NCBI RefSeq assembly: GCF_022701255.1
Contig: NZ_CP031705.1
Coordinates: forward strand, 62,001-126,000
Source: Microcoleus vaginatus HSN003
Lineage (GTDB): Bacteria > Cyanobacteriota > Cyanobacteriia > Cyanobacteriales > Microcoleaceae
Length of the DNA stretch: 64,000 nt
Direction: 5' to 3'
The notes below the pieces were generated by a model. It worked only from the letters and a program-made list of their open reading frames with translations. It had not been told where the DNA came from and ran no database searches. Both the position numbers and the translations under genes were made by a program. Below, piece by piece: positions 54,362 through 63,260 of this stretch (the first letter of the stretch is position 1; each line of letters opens with the position of its first letter).

Positions 54362-55762
54362 ATGCTGAATATTATATTTACTCAACGGCGAGGCAACTCT
54401 CCCGGACAATCTAAAACCAATAAAACCAATAAAACCAATATACTCGCTGCTGTAAATACTTGGCTGGCTGTGTGTCTGCTGGCTGCTGTCACAGCTTGTG
54501 CAAACAGCCCCAACAGCAAGGCACTCGAAGAATCTTTAGCCGCGGACCCCAAATTAAAACAAAATCCACTGGTTTTCTCTTCTCCGCCACCAGCGACAGC
54601 AATTGAGACAAACTCTATCGCCAAACTTCCTCCCGATTTCCCGACAGAGATTCCACTCTATCCTAATGCTGAGTTAATCGAAGTTGGTGGGCAAACCGAT
54701 CCGTCGCAAAAAAATGTGCGGCTGCGCTGGGAAAGCACTGATCCGGTTAATTCGGTTCAGAACTTTTACTCCACAGAGTTTGGGCGTCGCAACTGGGAAA
54801 TAGTCAGCCGCCCCACCGCCGAGGGACAAGGTTCTTTGGTAGCAACGCGAGATAATTTGCGGGTAACAGTGTCGCTTTCTCCTACTCAGAAAGTAGGGGG
54901 TTTTACAGAATTTGCGATCGACTACAGTAAAGAAAGCCCCGAAATTGCCGCCAGTCCCCAACCTAATAATTCCGAGTCTAGCCCATCTCCAACCGCTTCA
55001 CCAACTCCATCTAATTCAGAGGGAACTACTCCAACGCCATCTGCCTCGCCAAAATCCGCACAAGTTAGCCAACTAGACACCCAAATTCCTCAACAGTTAC
55101 GGCAGTATGTGGCTGATTTAAGTCAGTTGGAAGTGCTGAAAGTGCGAGCGACAGAAAGTGCTAATTTAGAAACTGCAAGCATTTTGCCCAAACCCAACAA
55201 CATTGTCACTCGTCGCGAATACGCCCGCTGGTTAGTAGCAGCTAACAATCAGATTTATGCTAGCCGTCAAGCCAAACAAATTAGATTAGCAGTAGACTCT
55301 AGCGAACCGACTTTTTCTGACGTATCCAAAACAGACCCAGATTTTTCAGCAATTCAAGGTTTAGCAGAAGCCGGTGTAATTCCCAGTTCGCTTTCGGGAG
55401 AAACTAAAGATGTGAAATTTCGCCCAGACGCACCTTTAACTCGTGAAACAATGATTCTCTGGAAAGTGCCTTTAGATAGTCGTCAAGTTTTACCGACAGC
55501 TAACATTGAGGGAGTGAAAGAAAAGTGGGGTTTTCAAGATGCTTCTAAGATTGATTCCCAGGCGTCGCGGGCAGTTTTAGCGGATTTTAACAATGGAGAT
55601 TTGGCGAATATTCGCCGCGTTTTTGGTTTTACTACTCTGTTTCAGCCGAAGAAATCCGTGACTCGCGCCGAAGCTGCTGCTAGTTTGTGGTATTTTGGCG
55701 TTCAAGATCAGGGATTGTCTGCTAAAGATGCCCTGGAAGCAAAGTCTCAACCTGTTGAGTAG
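54362..55762 (+). CDS. SLH-domain lipoprotein
   Basis: A 466-residue protein. The signal peptide ends in the lipobox LLAAVTACANS (Cys near 46), after an unusually long N-region. Residues ~85-190 are a small adhesion-like or lipocalin-like part (PLYPNAELIEVGG, ENFYSTEFGRRNWEIVSR). A Ser/Pro/Thr linker (~200-230) leads to SLH-type repeats at ~285-450 (FSDVSKTDPDFSAIQGLAEAGVIPSS, FRPDAPLTRETMI, PKKSVTRAEAAASLWYFG). SLH domains bind secondary cell-wall polymer or outer-membrane structures in cyanobacteria, so it may tether cell layers. Confidence 0.85.
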   Translation: MLNIIFTQRRGNSPGQSKTNKTNKTNILAAVNTWLAVCLLAAVTACANSPNSKALEESLAADPKLKQNPLVFSSPPPATAIETNSIAKLPPDFPTEIPLYPNAELIEVGGQTDPSQKNVRLRWESTDPVNSVQNFYSTEFGRRNWEIVSRPTAEGQGSLVATRDNLRVTVSLSPTQKVGGFTEFAIDYSKESPEIAASPQPNNSESSPSPTASPTPSNSEGTTPTPSASPKSAQVSQLDTQIPQQLRQYVADLSQLEVLKVRATESANLETASILPKPNNIVTRREYARWLVAANNQIYASRQAKQIRLAVDSSEPTFSDVSKTDPDFSAIQGLAEAGVIPSSLSGETKDVKFRPDAPLTRETMILWKVPLDSRQVLPTANIEGVKEKWGFQDASKIDSQASRAVLADFNNGDLANIRRVFGFTTLFQPKKSVTRAEAAASLWYFGVQDQGLSAKDALEAKSQPVE

Positions 55763-56301
55763 AGTTTTTTGGGGTGGTTAAAAGTTTGGAACACACCATC
55801 TACTTAGCCAAAACAAAGAAATCGGGTTTTTTTCTATCACCAAACCCGGTTTCTGCGTTCAGGACTGACGAAATTGTACCAATTTTTGATTAATCGGCGT
55901 GCGATCGTCCGCCACAAAAATTGCAGCTTAAGTTTCTAGGATTTCGGGGAATATGGCTTACCCAGAAACCGACTTTTATCTACGAAAATGCCCTGTAAAA
56001 CGCGAGACCTATCCGGTAAAAAACCCGGTTTCTTTAATTCTTCTGGGGGAGTTATAGTAAAAAATCCTTTCAATAATTACACATTGGCTTTTCTGTCCTT
56101 CTGACCTACCCTAGGGAATAGATTTTTTTTACTTTAATCTGAATTTCTGTATCCTGCCATACAACCGCTGCATTTGGCGGGCAAATTTTATACATATTTT
56201 AACTAACAGTTTGTGCAAAACTCTCAGTAGGATTCCGGATAGCTTAGCGGCCTTAACGATAAATGAAAAAGAGTGTTTGAGCTCTGGGAGAGCATTTTTT
56301 A
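55763..56301. other. Spacer with several ACCCGGTTTCT repeats
   Basis: AATCGGGTTTTTTTCTATCA followed by AACCCGGTTTCTGCG (55815-55857) makes a hairpin suited to ending the SLH gene. CCAGAAACCGACTTTTATC and AAAAAACCCGGTTTCTTTAA occur at 55965-56035. The segment 56040-56290 is the promoter-side spacer of the next gene, with no repeat visible. Confidence 0.6.
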
Positions 56302-57213
56302 ATGTACGATATTACCCTATTTACCCCGCAAGACATGGCTAAATGCAGCTTAGTCCTGCGCCACTTAGGTAGAAATACTGGTAGTATGGAAGCCAGCAGC
56401 CAGAAGATTGTTAACTATATTTACCGACATTTTTGCGATTCGCAAACAGGAGAAAATACCTGTGCCTTAGTGCGTTTGTTCAAAACTCATCCCTACGGGG
56501 AATTAGAAGACTCATTGCAACAATCCGCCCGCCGCTTGATGAAGGGCAATTCCCCCGCCGCAGACATGAAATGTTGGACTCTGCTAGCAGCCGCCGGCGC
56601 AGAACCGCAGTGGAATTCTCGGCACACAGCAGCAGAAAATACAGCTATTCCATTAGTTAGCACAAAATTAGTGGCTCAAATGCCGGCGATTTCGGAAATA
56701 ATCCGGCAGTTTGGTTTAGATATTCCTACATTCCTCGGAATTGAGCGAGAAAGGTTCCTGCAATTAGAGCCCGCAGTATTAAATATTTTTCATGTATCAG
56801 AAGCAAAAGGCAGCCCCTTTATTCCTGAGCAAAATTCCTTAATTATCCCCTACCAAGTCAAGTCTGTCTTGGGATTTGGGGGACTTCTGCCCTCAGGAAG
56901 TGTCTTTGCGGTAGTGATGTTCCTGAAAGTTAAAATTCCCCAAAGCAGGGCTGAAATGTTTAAAGATTTGGCACTTAGTGTAAAAACAGCATTGTCCATC
57001 CCCGACAAACAAAGTGTTTTTGAGTCTTCAGAAAATCCTAATTTTTTTTTTACTAATAACGATTTTGCGGAAACCCAATTACTGGAATATCAAGTTGCCA
57101 ATTTAATTCAAATGCTGGATGTATCAGAACAAGAAATGCTCAGACAAGCCGCTCGCTTTCAACAGACTATTGACAATTTACAGCGCGAACTGGCAGAGTA
57201 CAAAAATAAATAA
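56302..57213 (+). CDS. Stand-alone cyanobacterial sensory-type module with coiled-coil tail
   Basis: A 303-residue protein. Residues ~1-235 match a module I recall as the N-terminal part of many cyanobacterial histidine kinases and GGDEF proteins: SLVLRHLGRNTGSMEASSQKIVNYIY, CALVRLFKTHPYGELEDSLQ, MKCWTLLAAAGAEPQWNSR, and NSLIIPYQVKSVLGFGGLLPSG. Residues ~265-300 are a helix (EQEMLRQAARFQQTIDNLQREL), which would connect to an output domain, but the gene stops there. No kinase follows. It may act with a separate partner or be a truncated signalling gene. Confidence 0.7.
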   Translation: MYDITLFTPQDMAKCSLVLRHLGRNTGSMEASSQKIVNYIYRHFCDSQTGENTCALVRLFKTHPYGELEDSLQQSARRLMKGNSPAADMKCWTLLAAAGAEPQWNSRHTAAENTAIPLVSTKLVAQMPAISEIIRQFGLDIPTFLGIERERFLQLEPAVLNIFHVSEAKGSPFIPEQNSLIIPYQVKSVLGFGGLLPSGSVFAVVMFLKVKIPQSRAEMFKDLALSVKTALSIPDKQSVFESSENPNFFFTNNDFAETQLLEYQVANLIQMLDVSEQEMLRQAARFQQTIDNLQRELAEYKNK

Positions 57214-57329
57214 CAAGCTTTGAAAGTAAGCCAAAATTCGTTCACAGGCATCCTCCCTATTTCCAAAGATGCTATTGCTAGCCTAGAGGAAAATCAAGGA
57301 ATTCAGCGTTTTAATCAAGGGGAAGAACA

Positions 57330-57629
57330 GATTTAAACAGTGAAATTCCGATTAGACCTGATGAAGCTGTATTGGGTTCTCAAATAAAAGTACCAACGCC
57401 TGACGGCCGTGTCACAATGAGCATTCCTGCTGGTGCTCGTTCTGGCCAATCTTTGCGACTACGCGGCAAAGGATGGCCCAAACCTAAGGATGGGCGCAGC
57501 GATCAAATTGTCAAGTTACAGATTGTATCTCCTCATGATGTAAGCCAGATTGAGCGTGACTGCTATGAAAAAATTCCTGCTAATAGCAGTTGTAATCCGC
57601 GTGCCAATTTAGAGAAGGTAAGGCTATGA
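57330..57629 (+). pseudogene. 3' remnant of a DnaJ/CbpA-type co-chaperone gene
   Basis: An open frame preserves the C-terminal ~95 residues of a DnaJ/CbpA protein: EIPIRPDEAVLGSQIKVPTPDGRV, IPAGARSGQSLRLRGKGWPKPKDGR, NPRANLEKVRL. The J-domain and central region are missing: upstream frames contain stops and unrelated sequence. An in-frame TTG at 57372 could in principle start an 85-residue fragment. The stop overlaps the next start by four bases, as in intact dnaJ-cbpM pairs. Confidence 0.8.
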
Positions 57630-57920
57630 ACGAGGTTAGTCTTTCATGGGTAGTTGTTTCCCAATAGGGCGATCGCCTTTATTCATTTGAGTATGCAGCT
57701 AGAGTGACAGAAACCTCTGTCACTCTAGTGGAAGGCTTTGTTGAAATGGGATTAATTGAAGCCAGGGGTTCGATGCTGCGATCGCGCGACATCGGTCGCA
57801 TCAGCCAAATTCAGTGCTTACGTCGGGATTTGGGGCTGAATTTAGTGGGAGCGACAATGGTTTTAGACATGGCTTGCGGAAATTGCACAGTTGAAGGCAC
57901 ACCAGTCACAGCATTTATAG
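57626..57920 (+). pseudogene. CbpM-like chaperone modulator pseudogene
   Basis: The frame begins ATG 57626 (overlapping the dnaJ remnant stop as ATGA), then MNEVSLSWVVVSQ is followed by TAG (57665-57667). The frame then continues GDRLYSFEYAARVTETSVTLV, MGLIEARGSMLRSRDIGRISQIQCLRRDLGLNLVGATMVLDMA as in CbpM. At about 57874 a one-base gain shifts the frame; the original tail AEIAQLKAHQSQHL then ends at TAG 57918-57920. So it has a nonsense mutation and a frameshift. Confidence 0.82.
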
Positions 57921-58105
57921 GAAAGCTCCAGAGGGAGGAGAAATCAGTATGCAGAGTTCATCGAGTGCTCAAGCTAGCGTGTAACTAGAATACTTTCGCC
58001 AAGTAGAGAAAGGGCTCTCATGCTTACGGCTGGAAATTATTTTATCGGCGCTCCTTGGCACTTATTCTAGGATGCAAAAATAGTCTTACAATGACTAATT
58101 TTTTT

Positions 58106-58215
58106 GCGCCCACATAGAACGAATTTTGCGGAGTGTGTTTGTCTCGGACATTGCTAGTTGCAGCATACCCGATCGCGGTTTACGGTATTGTCCAGACCAC
58201 TTGGTTTATGTCTGG
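58106..58215 (-). pseudogene. Duplicated fragment of the neighbouring HAD gene
   Basis: About 110 bases from GCGCCCACATAGAACGAATT through GTCCAGACCACTTGGTTTA are ~88% identical to 58588-58698, which lies in the HAD hydrolase gene. The fragment corresponds to the C-terminal half of HAD (YRKPRSGMLQLAM.....YVGDRPEDE), is interrupted, and ends abruptly. It abuts the stop of the next gene. Confidence 0.75.
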
Positions 58216-58457
58216 TCATACCCCCTGCTGTGCTTCAATTTCGTTGAGCAACATCTCGTCAGAGTACGACGTTTCCCATTCGCCCTCAAGCTTGAGCCGC
58301 ACCGACTTTGCGCCACCACTGTACAGACTACCCAGTAGGTATCCTCCTCCCCTTTAACCTGAGCCGCATCTTGGTTTTCTGCATTGTGGGAAATCCCAGA
58401 ATAGGCTTGAATACATACCCAGGTAATGCCGTCGCTATCTGTAATCTCTCGTTCCAT
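58216..58457 (-). pseudogene. Small cyanobacterial hypothetical gene with frameshift
   Basis: From ATG 58457 the protein reads MEREITDSDGITWVCIQAYS, ENQDAAQVKGEEDTYWVVCT, like a short conserved cyanobacterial protein of ~80 residues. Near 58325 the frame shifts (about four bases missing after TGTACA), and the expected end (GGAKSVRLKLEGEWETSYSDEMLLNEIEAQQ) is found in another frame, closing with TGA at 58216-58218. As read straight through it would yield a different C-terminus. It lies 15 bases after the HAD gene. Confidence 0.7.
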
Positions 58458-58471
58458 GACTATCCTGTGAA

Positions 58472-59008
58472 TTACTGTACTTCTGTAAGGTTGGGGACGA
58501 TCGCCTCTTGATGTTGCTCGATCCAGTCCCATGCCCATTGAAAGGGTATACCTGCTCGTTGCGCCGCTTGTTCATCTTCGGGGCGATCGCCCACATACAG
58601 CGAATTTTGCGGGGTGTGTTTGTGTCTGACCATTGCTAGTTGCAACATACCCGATCGCGGTTTGCGGTACTGTCCAGACCACTTAGTTTGGCTGTGGTTA
58701 TGAACATTGTGGCCAGTGACGCGGAAACACTTTTTACCCTCAAAGTCGGGGCAGAAGTAGATCTCTCTCAACTCTGGGAATAACTCAAGCGTGTATTGCT
58801 GTTCCTGGATGCACTCTTGCATAGACTTATGACCGGCGGCAACTCCACCTTGGTTGGTGATGCCGACAATTATCCAATCCTCTTTGTAGGCGCCAATGGC
58901 AATCTGGGCACCTTCAATAATGCGTTGATCTTTGGGATGTTGGAAGTATTGTTGTCCGCTGAGTGGTTCACGGAGCGTACCATCCATATCTATTAGTAAT
59001 AAGCTCAT
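58472..59008 (-). CDS. HAD-IIIA family hydrolase
   Basis: A 178-residue HAD phosphatase/kinase-phosphatase-like protein. Motif I is LLLIDMDGTLREPLSG with nucleophile Asp7 and acid Asp9; motif II is IIVGITNQGGVAAG; motif III/IV region is KPRSGMLQLAM then SLYVGDRPEDEQAA. It resembles the DNA 3'-phosphatase/HisB-N class (IIIA). Substrate unknown. The C-terminal half has been duplicated as a fragment just downstream. Followed by a short gene on the same strand, so probably an operon. Confidence 0.85.
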   Translation of the reverse strand: MSLLLIDMDGTLREPLSGQQYFQHPKDQRIIEGAQIAIGAYKEDWIIVGITNQGGVAAGHKSMQECIQEQQYTLELFPELREIYFCPDFEGKKCFRVTGHNVHNHSQTKWSGQYRKPRSGMLQLAMVRHKHTPQNSLYVGDRPEDEQAAQRAGIPFQWAWDWIEQHQEAIVPNLTEVQ

Positions 59009-59842
59009 CGTTCCCTAGAAAATTCCCTGTTTTATTAAACATCCTAAGCTGCGATCCATTTCCTTTCCTCTAGCTAATGGAATGTACTGCTAGGGCGATC
59101 GACCTATCTTGAAACGAAAGGGGTTGCCTCACCGCCAGACATACAAATCTCGCCCACCAAGGAATTTAGCCCCACCTTAGTGCCAGCAGAGACAACCTCT
59201 TCCTTTTGCCGCTCCCTCATGAAACAAACTGGAGGGTTACCTGAAGTCCGATGCCCCTCGAAGCCCCAACAATGGCAACCACCTGCTAATCTATTGGCTT
59301 CAGTTGCATCGAGCCTACTCCTTAAAATCCTCATTAAAAATTCTTCCGCTTGAAGATGAAGTCACTCTAGGAAAGTTCAGTCGAGTTGAAATCTACGAGC
59401 TCAACTTCTAACTCCAAGTACCTTAGAGCTAGCAGATCTGCACGATCCTCAGAGTTAACAAAGAAATCAATCTTGAGAAATAGTCTCTAAGGATTAACTG
59501 TAAAATAATTTAAGCAAATCTTGCAACAGAAAGCTTAAGGTGTGTTTACAAAAGGCAATAATTATCTCTAAAGATTTTTGTCAAATTATTAAAGTTATTC
59601 TATACTAGAATACAGAGTATTTTTATATAAATTCTGTATAAAAAAACCTGGCTGTTTGGGGACAGGTTGTGGTTATATTTCTGAAATACTTTAGGGCGTT
59701 TACTAATTAACGCTCAGCAGGTAAGAAGTGACCATTACAGGATTTAAATCAAGCATTTTTTAGGACCTTTGTCTTGAGAAGTGTACTCAAAGCAAAGCAG
59801 TAATGTAGTTCCGATTAACTGTTTAAATATTCCCTCGATAAT
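59009..59842. other. 834-base spacer with one weak ORF
   Basis: A minus-strand frame at 59104-59334 (76 codons: RLDATEANRLAGGCHCWGFEG, SAGTKVGLNSLVGEICMSGG) is open but unlike a known family; I give it little weight. The segment 59500-59700 is strongly AT-rich. CCTGGCTGTTTGGGGACAGG at 59648-59668 is a short hairpin. Promoter sequence for the first MFS gene should lie near 59700-59840. Confidence 0.4.
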
Positions 59843-61375
59843 ATGTTGCATCCACAAGAAGATAACATTTTAGTAGAAACGAGTCCTCTGGCCCCTATGG
59901 TCATTGAGGAAACCCCAGACCATAAGGCATTATCAGAGCCGCTATTTACTGCAAACCCGCATCTTAAAATTCCCAAGCGAGATATTCGGCAAAGCCTCAA
60001 GGCATTAACTACCGAAGGTGCCTTTGCTACGGTCTTTTACAGTATTATTGGCGGCGCCTTGCTTAGTAATTTCTTGCTGGATCTCGGTGCCAGTACAGTG
60101 GAAATTGGTCTGCTCGCCTCAATCCCTCAGCTAACCAATTTGCTGCAACCGCTGGGAGCCTATCTGGGAGACCGCATCAAGAGCCGGCACTGGTATTCGC
60201 TGGTGATTTTCGGCTCGTCCCGCCTGCCGTGGTTGCTGATTGTGCCAGGGATCTGGTTGGTCAGCTCATCTCGTATGCAGCCACGCCAGTTGCTGCTGTT
60301 GACATTGGCAATTATCTGCCTGAGTAATTTCATGGAAGCTTTGGGTCGTGCTTCCTTTCTTAGCTGGATGGCTGTGTTAGTACCAGACCGATTGCGGGGG
60401 CGGTATTTTGGCTTCCGCAATAGTGTGGTGACCTTCACCAATCTCGTCGGCGTGCCGGTGCTGGGTCTAGCGGTATCGAAGTGGCCGGGTGGTTCGCTCT
60501 CGGGCTTCGGTGTGGTTCTGGTTGTGGGAGTTGTGTTCGCAACACTCAGTCTGATCTTTCAGTTCTGGATAACCGATGTCAACCCGCAGCTAGTACACGC
60601 CGCCGATTCGGATACAGACCACAAGTCGCCCTGGGGGAAAGTTTTTAGCTTCCTCAAGGATGGCAATTTTTTGAGGTTTTTGTTTTACTCATCCTTGTGG
60701 AGCTTTGCGGTTAACATCAGCGCTCCCTTCTTTAACCTCTACTTGCTGGGGGACCTCAACCTAGATGTCAGCGTCGTAACGCTCTATAACAGCTTGGGAG
60801 CTGGTGCTAACTTGGTGATGCTGATGTTCTGGGGCAGACTGGCTGACCGGATTGGCAATCGCCCACTGATGATAACTGTGGGAATCTTGGTGGCTCTGAC
60901 GCCTCTACTGTGGCTAGAATCTGGAACTTCTCCCATTTTCCTTTGGGCTTGGTTCCCCTTGTTGCACATACTCGGCGGTGCGACTTGGGCAGCGATTGAC
61001 CTGTGCAGTGGCAATCTGATGATGTCGGTGACGCCGCTACGCAATCAGTCGATTTATTTTGCTGTTGCTGCGGCGGTTCCTGGAATCACTGGGGCGATCG
61101 GAATCACTGTTGGTGGTTATGTCGCGAGTGTGACGGATTTTGGTGGCTTGCCAACGGTGTTTGCTCTCTCAGCCGTCCTGCGCGTCGTTGCCCTCCTGCC
61201 CTTGGTGTTTGTTCACGAGCAGCGAGCTGTGCCTGTGAGTGAGCTAATGCGAGTCCTGATCCCAACACTCAAACGTCAAGCAGGGGCTATTCAAGCAGGA
61301 CGCACCAGTTTGAAACCATTACCATTAATAGAAGAACTTGAGGATGAAGGTCCACCTGCAAGCTCATCCACTTAG
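59843..61375 (+). CDS. MFS transporter, first of a tandem pair
   Basis: A 510-residue protein with 12 likely membrane segments. Family features: LGDRIKSRHWYSLVIFGSSR (loop 2-3 motif A region), DRLRGRYFGFRNSVV, and FWGRLADRIGNRPLM (second-half motif A). The N-terminal ~45 residues are cytoplasmic and acidic, the C-terminal ~35 are also soluble (EELEDEGPPASSST). The paralogue follows 254 bases later. The substrate is unknown. Not a clear drug efflux or sugar type on sequence alone. Confidence 0.88.
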   Translation: MLHPQEDNILVETSPLAPMVIEETPDHKALSEPLFTANPHLKIPKRDIRQSLKALTTEGAFATVFYSIIGGALLSNFLLDLGASTVEIGLLASIPQLTNLLQPLGAYLGDRIKSRHWYSLVIFGSSRLPWLLIVPGIWLVSSSRMQPRQLLLLTLAIICLSNFMEALGRASFLSWMAVLVPDRLRGRYFGFRNSVVTFTNLVGVPVLGLAVSKWPGGSLSGFGVVLVVGVVFATLSLIFQFWITDVNPQLVHAADSDTDHKSPWGKVFSFLKDGNFLRFLFYSSLWSFAVNISAPFFNLYLLGDLNLDVSVVTLYNSLGAGANLVMLMFWGRLADRIGNRPLMITVGILVALTPLLWLESGTSPIFLWAWFPLLHILGGATWAAIDLCSGNLMMSVTPLRNQSIYFAVAAAVPGITGAIGITVGGYVASVTDFGGLPTVFALSAVLRVVALLPLVFVHEQRAVPVSELMRVLIPTLKRQAGAIQAGRTSLKPLPLIEELEDEGPPASSST

Positions 61376-61398
61376 TCTTGAGATGGCGAATTGACGAA

Positions 61399-61426
61399 CC
61401 CTCCCCCTGAACGGGGAGGGATTTTT
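61399..61426 (+). terminator. Rho-independent terminator between the MFS genes
   Basis: CCCTCCCC (61399-61406) and GGGGAGGG (61413-61420) form an 8-bp GC-rich stem, followed by ATTTTTATT. It lies 24 bases after the first MFS stop. The second MFS gene should therefore have its own promoter. Confidence 0.9.
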
Positions 61427-61629
61427 ATTCATAGTTCATTGCAATGAGCTACTGCAGGGACAAGAGCCGCCTTGTGCCATTTCCGAAAATTCAAGTATAA
61501 TTAAGTATAATTGCTTATTACAAAAGCTGTTCGACAGATCTATCCTAGTGGGGATGTGGCAAAAAACGAAATGAGCATTGGTTTTCTGCTTATCATATGT
61601 TAATGTAGCGGATATTACAAAGAACGCTC

Positions 61630-63114
61630 ATGAATCCTCTACTGACAGGATTACTAAACTTGCAAGGAGTAATAGTTGAAGATTTTCAACACACCGAGAA
61701 AGATTTAGTATTAAAAGTCGAATCAGAGAATAGGGCATTATCAGAGACGGTATTTCCTCCAACAAAGCCGCCTCAAAAAATTTCCAAGCGAGAAATTCGG
61801 ACAAGCCTCAAGGCATTAACTACCGAAGCAGGCTTCGCTACAGTCTTTTCCAGTATCATTGGCGGCGCCTTGCTTAGTAATTTCTTGCTGGATCTCGGTG
61901 CCAGTACAGTAGAAATTGGTTTGCTCGCCTCAATTCCTCAACTGACAAATTTGCTGCAACCGCTGGGAGCCTATCTGGGAGACCGCATGAACAGCCGCAA
62001 TTGGTATTCCCTGGTGATTTTTGGGTCGTCGCGGCTGCTGTGGTTGCTGGTTGTGCCAGGGATTTGGTTGGTCAGCTCATCTCGTATGGCTGGAGATCAG
62101 TTGGTGCTGTTGACACTGGCAATTATCTGGGTGACTAATATCATGGAAGCTTTGGGCCGTGCTTCCTTTTTTAGCTGGATGGCTGTGTTAGTACCAGACC
62201 GATTGCGGGGGCGGTATTTTGGCTTTCGCAATAGTGTTGTGACCTTAACCAATCTCATCGCTGTGCCGCTTCTGGGTCTAGCAGTATCGAAGTGGCCCGG
62301 TGGCTCGCTCTGTGGCTTCGGTGCGGTGTTGGTTCTGGGAATCGTGCTGGGGATAATCAGTCTGGGCTTTCACTTCTGGATGACTGATGTGAATCCAAAG
62401 CTTTTACAGGTCACCGATTCGGATACAGACCACCTGTCACCTTGGGAGACAGTTTTTGGCTTCTTCAAGGATGCCAATTTTTTGAGGTTTCTTCTTTACG
62501 CAGGCTTCTGGAGCTTTGCGGTTAACATCAGCGCTCCCTTCTTTAACCTCTACTTGCTGGGGGATCTCCACCTAGATGTCAGTGTGGTAACGCTCTATAA
62601 CAGCTTGGGAGCTGGTGCCAACTTACTGATGCTGATGTTCTGGGGCAGACTGGCTGACCGGATTGGCAATCGCCCCGTGATGATAACTGTGGGAGTCTTG
62701 GTGGCTCTGACGCCTCTAATGTGGCTAGAAGCTGGAACTACTCCCTTTTTCCTTTGGGTCTGGTTCCCCTTGTTGCATATAGTGGCCGGGGGGACTTGGG
62801 CAGCGATTGACCTGTGCAGTGGCAATCTGATGATGTCGGTGACACCGCTACGCAATCAGTCGATTTATTTTGCTATTGCGGCGGCGGTTCCTGGAATCAC
62901 TGGGGCGATGGGAATCACGGTTGGTGGCTTTGTCGCGAGTCTGACTGGTTTTGGTGGTTTGCCAATGGCGTTTGCTCTCTCAGCCATCTTGCGGCTGTTT
63001 GCTCTCCTGCCCTTGGTGTTTGTTCACGAGCAGCGCTCTGTGGGTGTGAGTCAGCTAATACGCGCCCTCTTCCCAGTCAGGCAGCCAACAAAGCTGATTG
63101 AAGCAAAGGAATAG
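61630..63114 (+). CDS. MFS transporter, second of a tandem pair
   Basis: A 494-residue paralogue of the preceding gene. Residue-level similarity is high across the whole core (GGALLSNFLLDLGASTVEIGLLASIPQLTNLLQPLGAYLGDR is the same in both), and long nucleotide blocks are identical, such as around 60760-60860 versus 62550-62650. The N- and C-termini differ. The duplication is recent or homogenised by gene conversion. Start ATG 61630 has no SD visible. Twelve membrane segments are likely. Confidence 0.88.
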   Translation: MNPLLTGLLNLQGVIVEDFQHTEKDLVLKVESENRALSETVFPPTKPPQKISKREIRTSLKALTTEAGFATVFSSIIGGALLSNFLLDLGASTVEIGLLASIPQLTNLLQPLGAYLGDRMNSRNWYSLVIFGSSRLLWLLVVPGIWLVSSSRMAGDQLVLLTLAIIWVTNIMEALGRASFFSWMAVLVPDRLRGRYFGFRNSVVTLTNLIAVPLLGLAVSKWPGGSLCGFGAVLVLGIVLGIISLGFHFWMTDVNPKLLQVTDSDTDHLSPWETVFGFFKDANFLRFLLYAGFWSFAVNISAPFFNLYLLGDLHLDVSVVTLYNSLGAGANLLMLMFWGRLADRIGNRPVMITVGVLVALTPLMWLEAGTTPFFLWVWFPLLHIVAGGTWAAIDLCSGNLMMSVTPLRNQSIYFAIAAAVPGITGAMGITVGGFVASLTGFGGLPMAFALSAILRLFALLPLVFVHEQRSVGVSQLIRALFPVRQPTKLIEAKE

Positions 63115-63260
63115 CAATAAATTTATGGCCTCGCCCTGGTTGCTTCCCTGAACGATGAGTTTCTAACGTTCGTCGCCCGTCAGTTGCGTTATACCCTCCA
63201 CCTCATTTTGATTACCGGATCGAGGCTCTAGCACTGCTATTCGACCGCCTAAATCCTTGC

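Noticed and set aside
59104-59334. 76-codon minus-strand frame
   Set aside because: No RBS, no family, position in an AT-rich spacer; kept only as a remark in the spacer entry.
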